Notes under the pieces: generated by a model
What the model saw: only the letters and a program-made list of their open reading frames with translations
Databases searched by the model: none
What the model was told of the DNA's origin: nothing
Origin: Frondihabitans sp. PhB188
Lineage (GTDB): Bacteria > Actinomycetota > Actinomycetes > Actinomycetales > Microbacteriaceae
DNA: 64,000 nt
Direction of reading: 5' to 3'
NCBI RefSeq assembly: GCF_003752365.1
Contig: NZ_RJUO01000001.1
Location: 744,001 to 808,000, forward strand
Translations under genes and position numbers: made by a program
In this document: one piece after another, positions 43,423 through 52,653 of the stretch
How positions within the stretch are numbered: position 1 is the stretch's first letter
How the letters are laid out: each line of letters begins with the position of its first letter

Positions 43423-44850
43423 ATGCAGGTATTCAGGTATTCCGGTCCCGAGTTCAACCCCTACGGCGATGGCGCACGCGAGTCCGAAGACGGCTCGACC
43501 GTCGACGAGGGGTTCTGGGTCGCGCCCACGGTCACCGGCCCGGTGCGGGCGACGCTCTCGCTCCCCGGCTCGAAGTCGCTGACCAACCGCGAGCTGGTGC
43601 TGTCGGCTCTCGCGTCCGAGCCGTCGCGGCTGCGCCTGCCGCTGCATTCGCGCGACACCTCCCTCATGGTCGAGGCCCTGCGCGCCCTGGGCACCTCGAT
43701 CACCGAGGTCGAGAACGGCGAGCCGTTCGGCCCCGACCTCGAGATCGTCCCCGCCGCGTTCACCGGCGGCGTCTCCGTCGACTGCGGCCTCGCTGGCACC
43801 GTCATGCGCTTCCTGCCCCCTCTCTCGGGCCTCGCGACCGGCCCGGTCACGTTCGACGGCGACGAGGCGGCCCGGCGCCGCCCGATGCGCACGACGATCG
43901 ACTCGCTCCGCGGCCTCGGCGTCGAGGTCAGCGACGAGGGCCGCGGCACCCTGCCCTTCGTGGTCCAGGGCACCGGCGAGGTCGCAGCGGCCACAGTCGC
44001 CATCGACGCCTCCTCCTCGAGCCAGTTCGTGTCCGGTCTCCTGCTCTCCGCCCCGCGGTTCGCCGACGGGCTGACCCTCCACCACACCGGGGAGACACTC
44101 CCGAGCCTCCCCCACATCGAGATGACCATCGACGCCCTGGCCGAGCGCGGCGTGACCGTCGAGACTCCCGAGGTCGGCACGTGGGTCGTGCCCGCGCGGC
44201 CGATCGCCGGGCGCGACGTCACGATCGAGCCCGACCTGTCGAACGCGGCGCCCTTCCTGATCGCGGCACTCGTCGCCGGCGGCAGCGTCTCGATCCGCCA
44301 CTGGCCGACCGAGACGACCCAGGTCGGCGCCGACCTCGAGACGCTGCTCCCGCTCTGGGGTGCCACCGTCACGCGCGACGGCGACGTGCTCACCGTCGAC
44401 GGCGGCGACGGCCTCGTCGGCGGCAGCGCGCTCCCCGGCGTCGACATCGACCTCTCGCGCGGCGGCGAGCTGGCCCCGGCGCTCGTCGCCCTCGCGGCAC
44501 TCGCCTCCGGCCCCAGCACCCTCATCGGCATCGGCCACCTCCGCGGTCACGAGACCGACCGTCTCGCGGCCCTCGTCGCCGAGATCAACGGGCTCGGCGG
44601 CCGCGCGACCGAGCTGCCCGACGGCATCCACCTCGAGCCCGCACCGCTCCACGCCGGCAAGTGGAAGACGTACGGCGACCACCGCATGGCGCACGCCGCC
44701 GCGGTGATCGGCCTCGCCGTGCCCGACATCGAGCTCGACGACGTCCGCGTCGTGTCGAAGACGCTCCCCCAGTTCGTCAAGCTGTGGAACGACCTCCTCG
44801 GCCGCAGCGTGTCGGTGTCTCCGGCCTCCGATCTGCTGGGCTTCCTGTGA
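43423..44850 (+). CDS. aroA: 3-phosphoshikimate 1-carboxyvinyltransferase (EPSP synthase)
   Basis: Sixth step of the shikimate pathway, 475 residues. The first signature is [20 protein letters not shown], then [19 protein letters not shown], the [16 protein letters not shown] phosphate site, and the second signature [15 protein letters not shown] with [16 protein letters not shown] near the end. A 40-residue N-terminal extension precedes the first signature. The sigR-aroA-rsgA-hisN neighbourhood is common in actinobacteria. Confidence 0.95.
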   Translation: MQVFRYSGPEFNPYGDGARESEDGSTVDEGFWVAPTVTGPVRATLSLPGSKSLTNRELVLSALASEPSRLRLPLHSRDTSLMVEALRALGTSITEVENGEPFGPDLEIVPAAFTGGVSVDCGLAGTVMRFLPPLSGLATGPVTFDGDEAARRRPMRTTIDSLRGLGVEVSDEGRGTLPFVVQGTGEVAAATVAIDASSSSQFVSGLLLSAPRFADGLTLHHTGETLPSLPHIEMTIDALAERGVTVETPEVGTWVVPARPIAGRDVTIEPDLSNAAPFLIAALVAGGSVSIRHWPTETTQVGADLETLLPLWGATVTRDGDVLTVDGGDGLVGGSALPGVDIDLSRGGELAPALVALAALASGPSTLIGIGHLRGHETDRLAALVAEINGLGGRATELPDGIHLEPAPLHAGKWKTYGDHRMAHAAAVIGLAVPDIELDDVRVVSKTLPQFVKLWNDLLGRSVSVSPASDLLGFL

Positions 44851-44881
44851 TCTGTCGCGGCACGGCCGGAGCGGGTCTCCG

Positions 44882-45940
44882 ATGAGCTGGTGGTCGGACG
44901 GCGACGAGGCCGACGACGAGGAGTACTCCGAGTACGACGAGTCGTCCGTCCGGGTGCGCCCCAACCCCAAGGCCAACCGGCCCCGCACCAAGCAGCGCCC
45001 CGCCTACGCCGAGGCCGAGGAGGGCGTCGTCTGGACGGTCGACCGAGGCCGTTACGGCGTGCTGATGGACGCCGGAACGCCCGAGGAGCGCGAGATCACG
45101 ACGGCGCGCGCCCGAGAGCTCGGCAAGAAGTCGGTCGTGACCGGCGACCGCGTCGACGTCGTCGGCGACACGACCGGCGCCGAGGGCTCGCTGGCCCGCA
45201 TCGTCCGCGTGCACGAGCGCACCACCCTCCTCCGCCGCAGCGCGGACGACACCGATGCCGTGGAGCGCGTGATCGTCGCCAACGCCGACCAGATGCTCAT
45301 CGTGGTGGCGGCTGCTGATCCGGAACCACGGCCGCGCCTGGTCGACCGCTACCTCGTGGCGGCGTTCGACGCCGGAGTGCAGCCGATCCTCTGCATCACG
45401 AAGACCGACCTCGCCGACCCCGAGCCCTTTGCCGCCCACTTCTCCTGCCTCGACCTCCGCGTCGTGACGACCTCCTCCACGAAGTTCACCGAGCAGGAAC
45501 TCGCCGAGCTGCGTTCGATCCTCGACGGCCACGTCACCGTGACCGTCGGTCACTCCGGCGTCGGCAAGTCGACCCTCGTCAACGCGCTCACCGGCTCGAA
45601 CCGCGCCGTCGGCGTCGTGAACACGGTCACCGGCCGTGGCCGCCACACCTCGTCGTCCACCGTGTCGTTCAAGGTGCCGTCGGGCGGCTGGATCATCGAC
45701 ACGCCGGGCGTCCGGTCGTTCGGCCTCGGCCACGTGAACCCCGAGAACATCCTCCAGTCGTTCGCGTCGCACGCCGTCTTCCCCGACGGCTACCGGCCCC
45801 GCGACGGCATCCCCCTCGATCAGGCGCACGACTGGGAGATCGTCGACCGCGTGGCGGCGGGCGAGCTCGGCCAGGTCGGGCGCGAGCGCATGGAGTCGCT
45901 GCAGACGCTGCTCGGAAACCGGGGCTCGTCGGTCGGCTGA
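44882..45940 (+). CDS. rsgA: Ribosome small-subunit-dependent GTPase A (circularly permuted GTPase)
   Basis: 30S maturation GTPase, 352 residues. Order of G motifs is permuted: G4 ITKTDLA comes before G1 [14 protein letters not shown] (residues 223 on), G2 around [10 protein letters not shown], then G3 [13 protein letters not shown]. The OB-fold N-terminus is preceded by an acidic and then basic extension. The C-terminal part after DTPG contains no Cys at all, whereas most RsgA proteins carry a CxxxxxHxxxxxC zinc knuckle there. Function is otherwise well supported. Confidence 0.92.
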   Translation: MSWWSDGDEADDEEYSEYDESSVRVRPNPKANRPRTKQRPAYAEAEEGVVWTVDRGRYGVLMDAGTPEEREITTARARELGKKSVVTGDRVDVVGDTTGAEGSLARIVRVHERTTLLRRSADDTDAVERVIVANADQMLIVVAAADPEPRPRLVDRYLVAAFDAGVQPILCITKTDLADPEPFAAHFSCLDLRVVTTSSTKFTEQELAELRSILDGHVTVTVGHSGVGKSTLVNALTGSNRAVGVVNTVTGRGRHTSSSTVSFKVPSGGWIIDTPGVRSFGLGHVNPENILQSFASHAVFPDGYRPRDGIPLDQAHDWEIVDRVAAGELGQVGRERMESLQTLLGNRGSSVG

Positions 45941-45963
45941 CCCCCCGCCGATACGCTGGGGAG

Positions 45964-46731
45964 GTGACCGACTACGCAGCCGACCTCGACCTCGCCCGCC
46001 GGCTCGCCGACGCCGCCGACGCCATCAGCCTCGCCCGCTACCGGGCCGCCGACCTCGACGTGTCGCTCAAGGCCGACCACACGCACGTCACCGACGCCGA
46101 CCGGGCCGTCGAGGCGACCCTCCGCGATCGACTCGCGAAGGAGCGCCCCGGCGATTCGTTCTACGGCGAGGAGGGCGGCACGACCGGCGAGAGCTCCCGC
46201 CAGTGGATCGTCGACCCGATCGACGGCACCGCCAACTTCCTGCGCGGGGTTCCCGTCTGGGCGACGCTGATCTCGCTCGTCGTCGACGGCACGCCGGTCG
46301 TCGGCGTCGTGAGCGCTCCCGCGCTCGGACGGCGCTGGTGGGCGTCCCAGGGGCGGGGCGCATTCAGCGACGCCGGGCCCGTGCGGGTCTCGGACGTCGC
46401 GACGCTCGACAAGGCGTCGCTCAGCTACAACGGCCTGCAGTACTGGATGAAGGCCGGCCGGGTCGAGCAGCTCCTCGTCCTCGCCGAGCAGGTCTGGCGC
46501 ACGCGCGCGTACGGCGACTTCTGGTCGTACATGCTCGTCGCCGAAGGAGCCGTCGACATCTCGGGCGAGTTCGACCTGCAGCCGTACGACATGGCGGCGC
46601 TCTATCCGATCGTGACCGAGGCCGGCGGGCGCTTCGGCGGGATCGACGGCGGCGACGGTATCTGGCACGGAAGCGCGCTGGCGACGAACGGGCTGCTGCA
46701 CGACGCCGCGGTGCGGGCCGTCGCGCCGTAG
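45964..46731 (+). CDS. hisN: Histidinol-phosphate phosphatase, inositol-monophosphatase family
   Basis: Mg-dependent phosphatase of 255 residues, GTG start with GAGG just upstream. Metal sites are the Glu-Glu in FYGEEGGTTGE and DPIDGTANFLRGVPVWATL (the IMPase signature), with a late DMAALYPIVTEAGGRF block. The sequence is closest to actinobacterial HisN, which completes histidine synthesis. A generic inositol phosphatase role is the alternative. Confidence 0.88.
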   Translation: MTDYAADLDLARRLADAADAISLARYRAADLDVSLKADHTHVTDADRAVEATLRDRLAKERPGDSFYGEEGGTTGESSRQWIVDPIDGTANFLRGVPVWATLISLVVDGTPVVGVVSAPALGRRWWASQGRGAFSDAGPVRVSDVATLDKASLSYNGLQYWMKAGRVEQLLVLAEQVWRTRAYGDFWSYMLVAEGAVDISGEFDLQPYDMAALYPIVTEAGGRFGGIDGGDGIWHGSALATNGLLHDAAVRAVAP

Positions 46732-46821
46732 GCCCCGGCTGGCAGTTCCTGCGCCCTGCGCCTCTCAGGCTCTCGTCCCTCCTGGGGACTTTCTGGGAGA
46801 CCCGCGCAGTACCCTCGACGC

Positions 46822-47490
46822 ATGGATCGCACCGCGCGCCTCCGGGTGCTCCTCATCGAGGACGACCCGGCCCTCGGCCCGCTCATCGAGGAGGTGCTGG
46901 CCGAGGTCTACGACGTCGTGCGGCACGCAGACGGCCGTGCCGGGCTGATCGCCGGGCTCGACGGCGACTTCGACGCGATGGTCGTCGACCGCCGGCTGCC
47001 GTCGATCGAGGGCGCCGACATCGTCACGGCGCTGCGCCGCAGCCGTGTCACGACGCCCGTGCTGATGCTGACCGCCCTCGGCACCGTCGCCGACAGGGTC
47101 GACGGTCTCGACGCCGGCGCCGACGACTACCTGGTGAAGCCGTTCGAGTTCGACGAGCTGCTCGCGCGGCTGCGGGCGCTGACCCGGACGTTCGCGTCGT
47201 CCGGGCCCCGGCTGCCGGTCGGCGAGTGGGAGTTCCTGCCCGACGATCGCCTGCTCTCGTCGCCGTACGGCGACCGTGTCGTGCTGTCGGAGCGCGAGTC
47301 CGGGCTGCTGCGGGTTCTCGCGGCCGCACCCGATACGACGTTCTCGCGCGAGCACCTGCTGCGGGTCGTGTTCCCGTCCGGCGAGATGCCCGGCACCGTC
47401 GACACCTACGTGCACTACCTGCGCCGAAAGACCGAGCGCGACGTCGTGCTCACCGTACGCGGCCGCGGCTACCGCCTGGGCGCACTGTGA
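46822..47490 (+). CDS. OmpR/PhoB-family response regulator
   Basis: A 222-residue regulator. Receiver: RVLLIEDDPALGPLIEEVL, phospho-acceptor Asp56 in FDAMVVDRRLPS, LMLTALG and LVKPFEFDELLARLR. The C-terminal winged helix is RVVLSERESGLLRVLAAA and GTVDTYVHYLRRKTE. TACCCT lies six bases before the ATG, so transcription may start at the A of ATG (leaderless). Its stop overlaps the kinase start (GTGA). Confidence 0.93.
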   Translation: MDRTARLRVLLIEDDPALGPLIEEVLAEVYDVVRHADGRAGLIAGLDGDFDAMVVDRRLPSIEGADIVTALRRSRVTTPVLMLTALGTVADRVDGLDAGADDYLVKPFEFDELLARLRALTRTFASSGPRLPVGEWEFLPDDRLLSSPYGDRVVLSERESGLLRVLAAAPDTTFSREHLLRVVFPSGEMPGTVDTYVHYLRRKTERDVVLTVRGRGYRLGAL

Positions 47491-48599
47491 CCGCGCAGGA
47501 TCAATCCACCGGACGGGCGGCCTATTCGATCGGCTGGCAGATCATGCTGGCCAGCGCCGTCATCGTGATCGGGATCATCCTGGTCGCCATCGTCTCCCTC
47601 ACGCACCAGGCGCGGCCCAGCGAGCAGCTCGAGCAGTCGTCGTCGGCGACGCCCCACGTCTACGTCGATCTCACCGACACGGTGCAGGGCATCGCGCTGA
47701 TCGGCGCCGGCGCCATCGTCTTCGCCGGACTCGTCAGCCTCGTCATCGCCCGGCGCGCCGTCAAGCCGCTCGGCGAGGCTCTGCGCCTGCAGCGGCAGTT
47801 CGTCGCCGACGCCGGGCACGAGCTCCGCACGCCGCTGGCCGTCCTCGACGCGCGGCTCCAGGTCGTGGAGCGGCGGCTCGGCGCAGGGACTCCGGTCAGC
47901 CACGAAGCGCTGGCCGAGCTGAGGGCCGACTCCCGCTCGCTCATCGAGATCGTCGACGACCTGCTCTTGGCGGCCGGCGGCGAGGGCACGCCTCGATCCG
48001 GCCCGCCGATCGACGCCGCAGCAGTGGCCGCCGAGGCCGTGGACTCCCTCCGGATCCTGGCGACCGAGCGCGATGTGACCCTCTCGCTGCACGCGTCGAC
48101 GCCCCGGGCGCAGGAACTCCTGGCGGTCAGAATCCCGCCCACCAGCTTCCGCCGCTCCGTGGTCGCCCTCGTCGACAACGCCGTCGCGCACTCCCCCGCG
48201 GGCGGCACGGTCCGCGTCGCCCTCGCCCCCCGCGGAAAGCGTGTCGAGCTCACCGTCTCAGACGACGGGCCGGGCATCGTCGGCATCGACCCGTCGCGCG
48301 TGTTCGAGCGGTTCGCACACTCGGGGCCGGTGGCTGCGGCGGCGGCGGATGGGCACGGGGTGGCGGCGCCGGGTGGCGCTGGCTCGGCTGCGCTGGGTGC
48401 TGGGGCGGCGGCGCCGGGCTCTGCAGCGGCGGCGCCGGTGCGCGCGAGCTTCGGCCTCGGGCTCGCCCTGGTGCGCGACATCGCTACCCGGTACGGCGGC
48501 TCCGTCGAGGTGGTCGACACCTCGAGCGCAGGGACGACGTTCCGGCTGCTGCTGCCGGCTGCGCCCACCTCCCCGGCGGGGCGCGAGACCGTCGAGTGA
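47487..48599 (+). CDS. Sensor histidine kinase with a low-complexity insertion in the ATP lid
   Basis: A 370-residue kinase with two membrane helices (about residues 16-36 and 67-88), a short extracellular loop and HisKA/HATPase domains. The phospho-acceptor is His111 in FVADAGHELRTPLAVLDA; N box VVALVDNAVAHSPAGG; G1 VSDDGPGIVG; F box VFERFAH; G2 FGLGLALVRDIA. Between F box and G2, residues about 282-318 are nearly all Ala, Gly and Pro, an insertion in the nucleotide lid not usual for the family. It is co-translated with the regulator before and the permease after. Confidence 0.92.
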   Translation: MTAQDQSTGRAAYSIGWQIMLASAVIVIGIILVAIVSLTHQARPSEQLEQSSSATPHVYVDLTDTVQGIALIGAGAIVFAGLVSLVIARRAVKPLGEALRLQRQFVADAGHELRTPLAVLDARLQVVERRLGAGTPVSHEALAELRADSRSLIEIVDDLLLAAGGEGTPRSGPPIDAAAVAAEAVDSLRILATERDVTLSLHASTPRAQELLAVRIPPTSFRRSVVALVDNAVAHSPAGGTVRVALAPRGKRVELTVSDDGPGIVGIDPSRVFERFAHSGPVAAAAADGHGVAAPGGAGSAALGAGAAAPGSAAAAPVRASFGLGLALVRDIATRYGGSVEVVDTSSAGTTFRLLLPAAPTSPAGRETVE

Positions 48600-49342
48600 C
48601 GCTCGCCACCACCGCGATCGCGGTCGCCGTGCTGACTGCGGTCACCGCCGCCGTCGTCTTCGGGCTCCGGCTCGAGAAGCCGTGGCTGCAGCCGTGGGCG
48701 ATTCTGCGGGCGGTCGTTCAGCTCGGAGTCCTCAGCCTGATCCTGCACGGGATCATCGATGATGTTCGGCTCGTCGCCGCGTTCCTGACGGTGATGGTGA
48801 TCGCGGCGGCCTGGACGGTGCAGAGCCGCCTTCGCCTTCTCCGGCGGCACGCCTGGTTCGTGCTGGCGAGCGTGGCCGTCGCGGCGGCGGTTCCCGTGAC
48901 GCTCGTCTTCGCCGTCGGAGCCGTCGATGCCACGCCCCGCTACCTCCTGGCCGTGGGCGGGATCATCGTCGGCGGAGTCATGGGCGTGCTGACGCTGATG
49001 GGCCGCCTGCTCGCATCGGGCCTCCTGGCGGCGCGCGACGAGGTGGAGGGCTGGCTCGCCCTCGGTGCCACCCCGCGCCAGGCGGCAGCGCACGTGACCC
49101 GGACGGCCGCGTCGTCGGCCATCATCCCGGCGACGGACCAGACCCGCACCACCGGGCTGGTGACGCTCCCCGGGGCGTTCGTCGGCGCCGTGTTCGGCGG
49201 GGCGTCGCCGCTCGCCGCCGCGCAGTTCCAGGTCGTCGTGCTCGCCGCGCTCCTGGCGGCCGGCGCCCTCGCCGTCGCCCTCATGACCTGGCGGTTCGGT
49301 GCGCCCCGCCGGCTGCCCGTCGAGCCCGCGCCGCTCGCGTGA
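48596..49342 (+). CDS. FetB-like ABC transporter permease (UPF0014)
   Basis: A 248-residue membrane protein with seven hydrophobic segments. Family signatures: LQPWAILRAVVQLGVLSLIL, GGIIVGGVMGVLTLMGRLL, and the coupling segment EVEGWLALGATPRQAA, then GLVTLPGAFVGAVFGGASPL. FetB works with the ATPase FetA in E. coli iron export and oxidative-stress defence. No ATPase gene is adjacent. Its GTG start overlaps the kinase stop, so the two-component system and permease form one unit. Confidence 0.85.
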   Translation: MTLATTAIAVAVLTAVTAAVVFGLRLEKPWLQPWAILRAVVQLGVLSLILHGIIDDVRLVAAFLTVMVIAAAWTVQSRLRLLRRHAWFVLASVAVAAAVPVTLVFAVGAVDATPRYLLAVGGIIVGGVMGVLTLMGRLLASGLLAARDEVEGWLALGATPRQAAAHVTRTAASSAIIPATDQTRTTGLVTLPGAFVGAVFGGASPLAAAQFQVVVLAALLAAGALAVALMTWRFGAPRRLPVEPAPLA

Positions 49343-49359
49343 CCCGTGCGGCCGACCCG

Positions 49360-49790
49360 CCCCGGCGGATCGGCCCCGCCCCGCCGGATCGGCCCCACCC
49401 TGCCGGATCGGCTCCGCCCCGCCACATCGGCGACGGCGCCCCTCCGAAGCGGCACGACCCCGCCGACGCGCAGGCGGGTTCGCGCCGAATCGGCGGGTGC
49501 GGCAGACCCGATCGACCCAGCCCCGCCAGAACGGCCGCACCCCGCCACATCGGCCCAGCCCCGCCACGTCGGCCGCGGCGCCCCTCCGAAGCGGCACGAC
49601 CCCGCCGACGCGCAGGCGGGTTCGCGCCGAATCGGCGGGTGCGGCTGACCCGATCGACCCAGCCCCGCCAGAACGGCCGCACCCCACCACATCGGCCCAG
49701 CCCCGCCACATCGGCCACGGCGCCCCTCCGAAGCGGCACGACCCCGCCGACGCGCAGGCGGGTTCGCGCCGAATCGGCGGGTGCGGCAGA
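49360..49790. repeat. GC-rich tandem repeat array including 2.5 copies of a 142-bp unit
   Basis: From about 49360 there are short units of 17-18 bases (GCCGGATCGGCCCC type). A 142-base unit follows, starting GCGCCCCTCCGAAGCGG at 49436, 49578 and 49720; the first two copies differ at about four positions and the third stops after 71 bases. Each unit carries CCGCCGA/TCGGCGG inverted arms that can fold. It occupies the space between two convergent genes and encodes nothing credible. Confidence 0.85.
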
Positions 49791-49925
49791 GCACCACAAC
49801 CACGGAGCCCCGTTCACACACGGACTCGGGGTCAGCCCCGCCGAAACGGCCCCAGCGCCAGCCCGCGGGCCGGCACCCAGGCCGAACGCGGGGGTCCAGC
49901 CCCGACGCTGGCCGGCCGAACGCCC
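49791..49925. other. Spacer between the repeat array and the DedA gene
   Basis: About 135 bases with scattered GCCCCGCCGA-like words (for example GTCAGCCCCGCCGAAACGG) but no gene. Probably degraded repeat. Confidence 0.5.
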
Positions 49926-50576
49926 CTACTTTCCCGTCGGCGCAGCGGCGGTGGCGGCGGCAGCGTCAGCAGCGGCCGCGCGCTTCGCCTTGCGCCGCTC
50001 GAGCAGGCCGTGCACGACGATCGGCCCGACCGAGATGAGCACGATGACGATGGCCAGCACGTCGATGTGCTCGGTGATGAACGGGAAGCCGCTCAGCAGC
50101 GACCCGATCACCGTGAGCCCGCCGGCCCAGAGCGCGGCTCCCGTGACGTTCCACAGCAGGAACTTGCGGTACGTGTACCCGCTCGCCCCCGCCGCGAGCG
50201 GCACGTACGTCCGGACGATCGGGACGAAGCGTCCGAGGATGAGCGCGGGGCCGCCGTACCGGGCGAAGAACGCCTCGGCGCGTTCGAGGTACTCGGTCTT
50301 CAGGATGCGCGCGTCGGGCTTGAAGAGGCGTCGTCCGAAGCGGTTGCCGAGGAAGTAGCCGACCTGGTCGCCCAGGAAGGCCGCGACGAACGCGCAGATG
50401 GCGATGGTGGCGACGGCGAGGCCGAGCTTGTCGTGCAGGAGCCCCGCCGTGACGAGCAGGGAGTCGCCCGGCAGGAAGGGGAAGAGCACGCCGGATTCGA
50501 TGAAGATGATGATCGAGAGGCCGACGAGTCCCCAGGGGCCGAGGTTTTCGAGCAGGGCCTGAGGGTCGAGAAGCAT
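49926..50576 (-). CDS. DedA family membrane protein
   Basis: A 216-residue SNARE-associated/DedA protein, ATG 50576. Landmarks: FIESGVLFPFLPGDSLLVTAG, FLGDQVGYFLGNRFGRRLF, GGPALILGRFVPIVRTYVPLAAG. The GRFVPIVR Arg and early acidic residues are essential in E. coli homologs, which act as lipid scramblases or flippases for undecaprenyl phosphate and phospholipids. The C-terminus is Ala-rich and basic. Convergent with the FetB-like gene across the repeat array. Confidence 0.9.
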   Translation of the reverse strand: MLLDPQALLENLGPWGLVGLSIIIFIESGVLFPFLPGDSLLVTAGLLHDKLGLAVATIAICAFVAAFLGDQVGYFLGNRFGRRLFKPDARILKTEYLERAEAFFARYGGPALILGRFVPIVRTYVPLAAGASGYTYRKFLLWNVTGAALWAGGLTVIGSLLSGFPFITEHIDVLAIVIVLISVGPIVVHGLLERRKAKRAAAADAAAATAAAPTGK

Positions 50577-50669
50577 GCGACGAGTGTGACAGCGAACTCT
50601 CGGAAACCCCGTAGAACGTGCGCAGAGCGCAGGTATCACGGGGAGAACACGGAGCACGACAGAGACCAG

Positions 50670-51046
50670 TGGTGGAGATGGGGGGAATTGAACCCCCGTC
50701 CATCGCTGAAGTTGAACGCCTTCTACGGGTGTAGCCGGATGAGTCGTTCTACTCGGCCCCCACCTTTGCTACCGGCATCTAGGTGGACGAGCCCAGTCAC
50801 AGTGAAAGTCCCAGACGACCCTGTGGCGCAGTCGTCCAGCAAGCCCTCTAGATGACGTCAGGCTCCGGATAGAGAGCAGTCTCCGGTCTGACGGACTTAT
50901 GTGGCTCTACTGCTTACGCAGCGAGAGCGAAGTCAGTGCGCGATTTATTGGCACTTATTGTTTTCCAGAGATCGTTTACGAGATAACCCTGGATCCTCGA
51001 CCCGCTTCTCGTTCGCAAACAGGCGATGTCGAAACCGATCATCCCC
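50670..51046 (-). ncRNA. ssrA: Transfer-messenger RNA (tmRNA)
   Basis: Rescues stalled ribosomes with SmpB. The 5' end (GGGGATGATCGG) and 3' end (CCATCTCCACCA, CCA encoded) form the acceptor stem, and GGGGGTTCAATTCCCCCC is the T-arm with the TTCAA loop. The tag frame runs from GCC at 50952 to the stop at 50914 and reads ANKSRTDFALAA, ending in the ALAA degradation signal. Length is 377 bases. The smpB gene lies just upstream on the same strand. Confidence 0.96.
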
Positions 51047-51123
51047 TCGAGTGGGTCTCTGTCGTGCTCTGTGGAGTTGTCAACCTGGTGCTGCTGCCGC
51101 TTGCGCGGTCTTCTACTGTACCG

Positions 51124-51633
51124 CTAGTCGCCGAGGTTGCGTCGCGCGCTCATCGCACGGTCGGCCTCGCGGCGGTCGGTGCGCTCGCGCAGGGTCTGGC
51201 GCTTGTCGTACTCGCGCTTGCCCTTCGCTACGGCGATCTCGACCTTGGCCCGGCCGTCCGAGAAGTAGATCCGCAGAGGGACGAGCGTGTATCCGCCCTC
51301 CTTGGTCTTGTGGCTGATCTTGATGATCTGCTGCTTGTGGAGAAGCAGCTTGCGCTTGCGCCGGGGTGCGTGGTTGTTCCAGGTGCCCTCGGTGTACTCG
51401 GGGATGTGCACCGCATCGAGCCAGATCTCGCCGCCGTCGACGAACGCGTACCCGTCGACGAGCGACGCGCGGCCCTGGCGGAGAGCCTTGACCTCGGTAC
51501 CCCAGAGCACGATGCCCGCCTCGTAGGTGTCGTCGATGAGGTAGTCGTGGCGCGCACGACGATTCGTGGCGACGACCTTCTCGCCCTTGTCGCGGTCGGA
51601 GACCTTGCGCTTTTCCGATGTCACGGTTGCCAT
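51124..51633 (-). CDS. smpB: SsrA-binding protein SmpB
   Basis: tmRNA partner, 169 residues. Core: [51 protein letters not shown] and the [21 protein letters not shown]-terminal helix that enters the mRNA channel. ATG 51633 with an AAGGAG ribosome site nine bases upstream. ftsX and ftsE precede it, as is frequent in actinobacteria (ftsE-ftsX-smpB-ssrA). Confidence 0.97.
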   Translation of the reverse strand: MATVTSEKRKVSDRDKGEKVVATNRRARHDYLIDDTYEAGIVLWGTEVKALRQGRASLVDGYAFVDGGEIWLDAVHIPEYTEGTWNNHAPRRKRKLLLHKQQIIKISHKTKEGGYTLVPLRIYFSDGRAKVEIAVAKGKREYDKRQTLRERTDRREADRAMSARRNLGD

Positions 51634-51738
51634 GGTGTCTCCTTCGTGACGAGGCCGAGGGGGTGCGTACCCGGTCGAGCACAGCCCTGCAGTCTATGCC
51701 ACGTACGCCTGGCACTCCAAATGCGACGACCGGCCGGG

Positions 51739-52653
51739 CTAGACCTTGAGGTAGCGGCGGATCGCGACGTTCGCCGACAGGGCGGCGAGCACGGCGCCGA
51801 TCACGATCAGGAGCGGCACGACGAAGTACGTCTCGGACATCCCGACGAACGGCGTCGACGCGAAGTTCTCGGCGAGGTAGCCGCGCACGAAGACCTTGAC
51901 GATCAGCACGATCGCGCCGCCGGCCAGCACCGACCCGACGAGCGCGGCGATCACGCCCTCGAGGATGAACGGCGTCTGGATGAACCGGTTCGACGCACCG
52001 ACGAGTCTCATGATGCCGAGCTCTCTTCGGCGGCTGAAGGCAGAGAGCCGGATGGTCGTGGCGATCAGCAGGACGGCGGCGATCAGCATGAGCACGGCGA
52101 TGCCGATCGCCGTGTACGACGCGGCGTTCAACACCGAGAAGATGGGCTGCAGGTAGCCTCGCTGGTCGACCACGCTCTGGACGCCGGCCTGGTTCGACAG
52201 GCTCTCCTTCAGCACGTCGGCCTGAGACGGGTCTTTCAGGTTCACCCAGAACGTCTCGTTGAGGTACGACGGCTGCACAAACTCGGTGGCGGGGCTGTCG
52301 GCGAACTGCTTCTTGAAGCGCTCGTAGGCCTGCTGCTGCGTCTCGAAGTACGAGCGCTGGATGTAGGGCTTGAGGGTCGAGGACTGCAGCTGAGCCTCGA
52401 TCTGGTCTTTCTGACCGGTAGTCGCCTTCGCGCCCGTGCAGTTGCCGGTCGTGTCGGTGTCGGTGCAGAGGTAGACCGCGACCTGGGCCCGGTCGTACCA
52501 GTAGCCCTTCATCTGGTTGATCTGCATCTGGAGCAGCACCGCGGTGCCGACGAAGGTCAGCGAGATGAAGGTGACCAGCACGACGGAGACGACCATCGAG
52601 AGGTTGCGCTTGAGGCCGGAGCCGACCTCGCTGAAGACGAGCCCGAGCCTCAT
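51739..52653 (-). CDS. ftsX: Cell division protein FtsX
   Basis: Membrane subunit of the FtsEX complex that activates peptidoglycan hydrolases during division, 304 residues. One N-terminal helix ([20 protein letters not shown]), an extracellular loop of about 140 residues with two Cys ([13 protein letters not shown]), then three helices. [24 protein letters not shown] is the FtsX/MacB coupling motif. ATG overlaps the ftsE stop. Confidence 0.96.
   Translation of the reverse strand: MRLGLVFSEVGSGLKRNLSMVVSVVLVTFISLTFVGTAVLLQMQINQMKGYWYDRAQVAVYLCTDTDTTGNCTGAKATTGQKDQIEAQLQSSTLKPYIQRSYFETQQQAYERFKKQFADSPATEFVQPSYLNETFWVNLKDPSQADVLKESLSNQAGVQSVVDQRGYLQPIFSVLNAASYTAIGIAVLMLIAAVLLIATTIRLSAFSRRRELGIMRLVGASNRFIQTPFILEGVIAALVGSVLAGGAIVLIVKVFVRGYLAENFASTPFVGMSETYFVVPLLIVIGAVLAALSANVAIRRYLKV

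Noticed and set aside
49360-49790. CRISPR array
   Set aside because: Units are 142 bases and adjacent, without unique spacers, and no cas genes are nearby.
49281-49821. Repeated protein motif (SAAPADSARTRLRVGG type) in frames over the 49.4-kb array
   Set aside because: The repetition comes from the DNA tandem repeat and appears in several frames on both strands, without ribosome sites.
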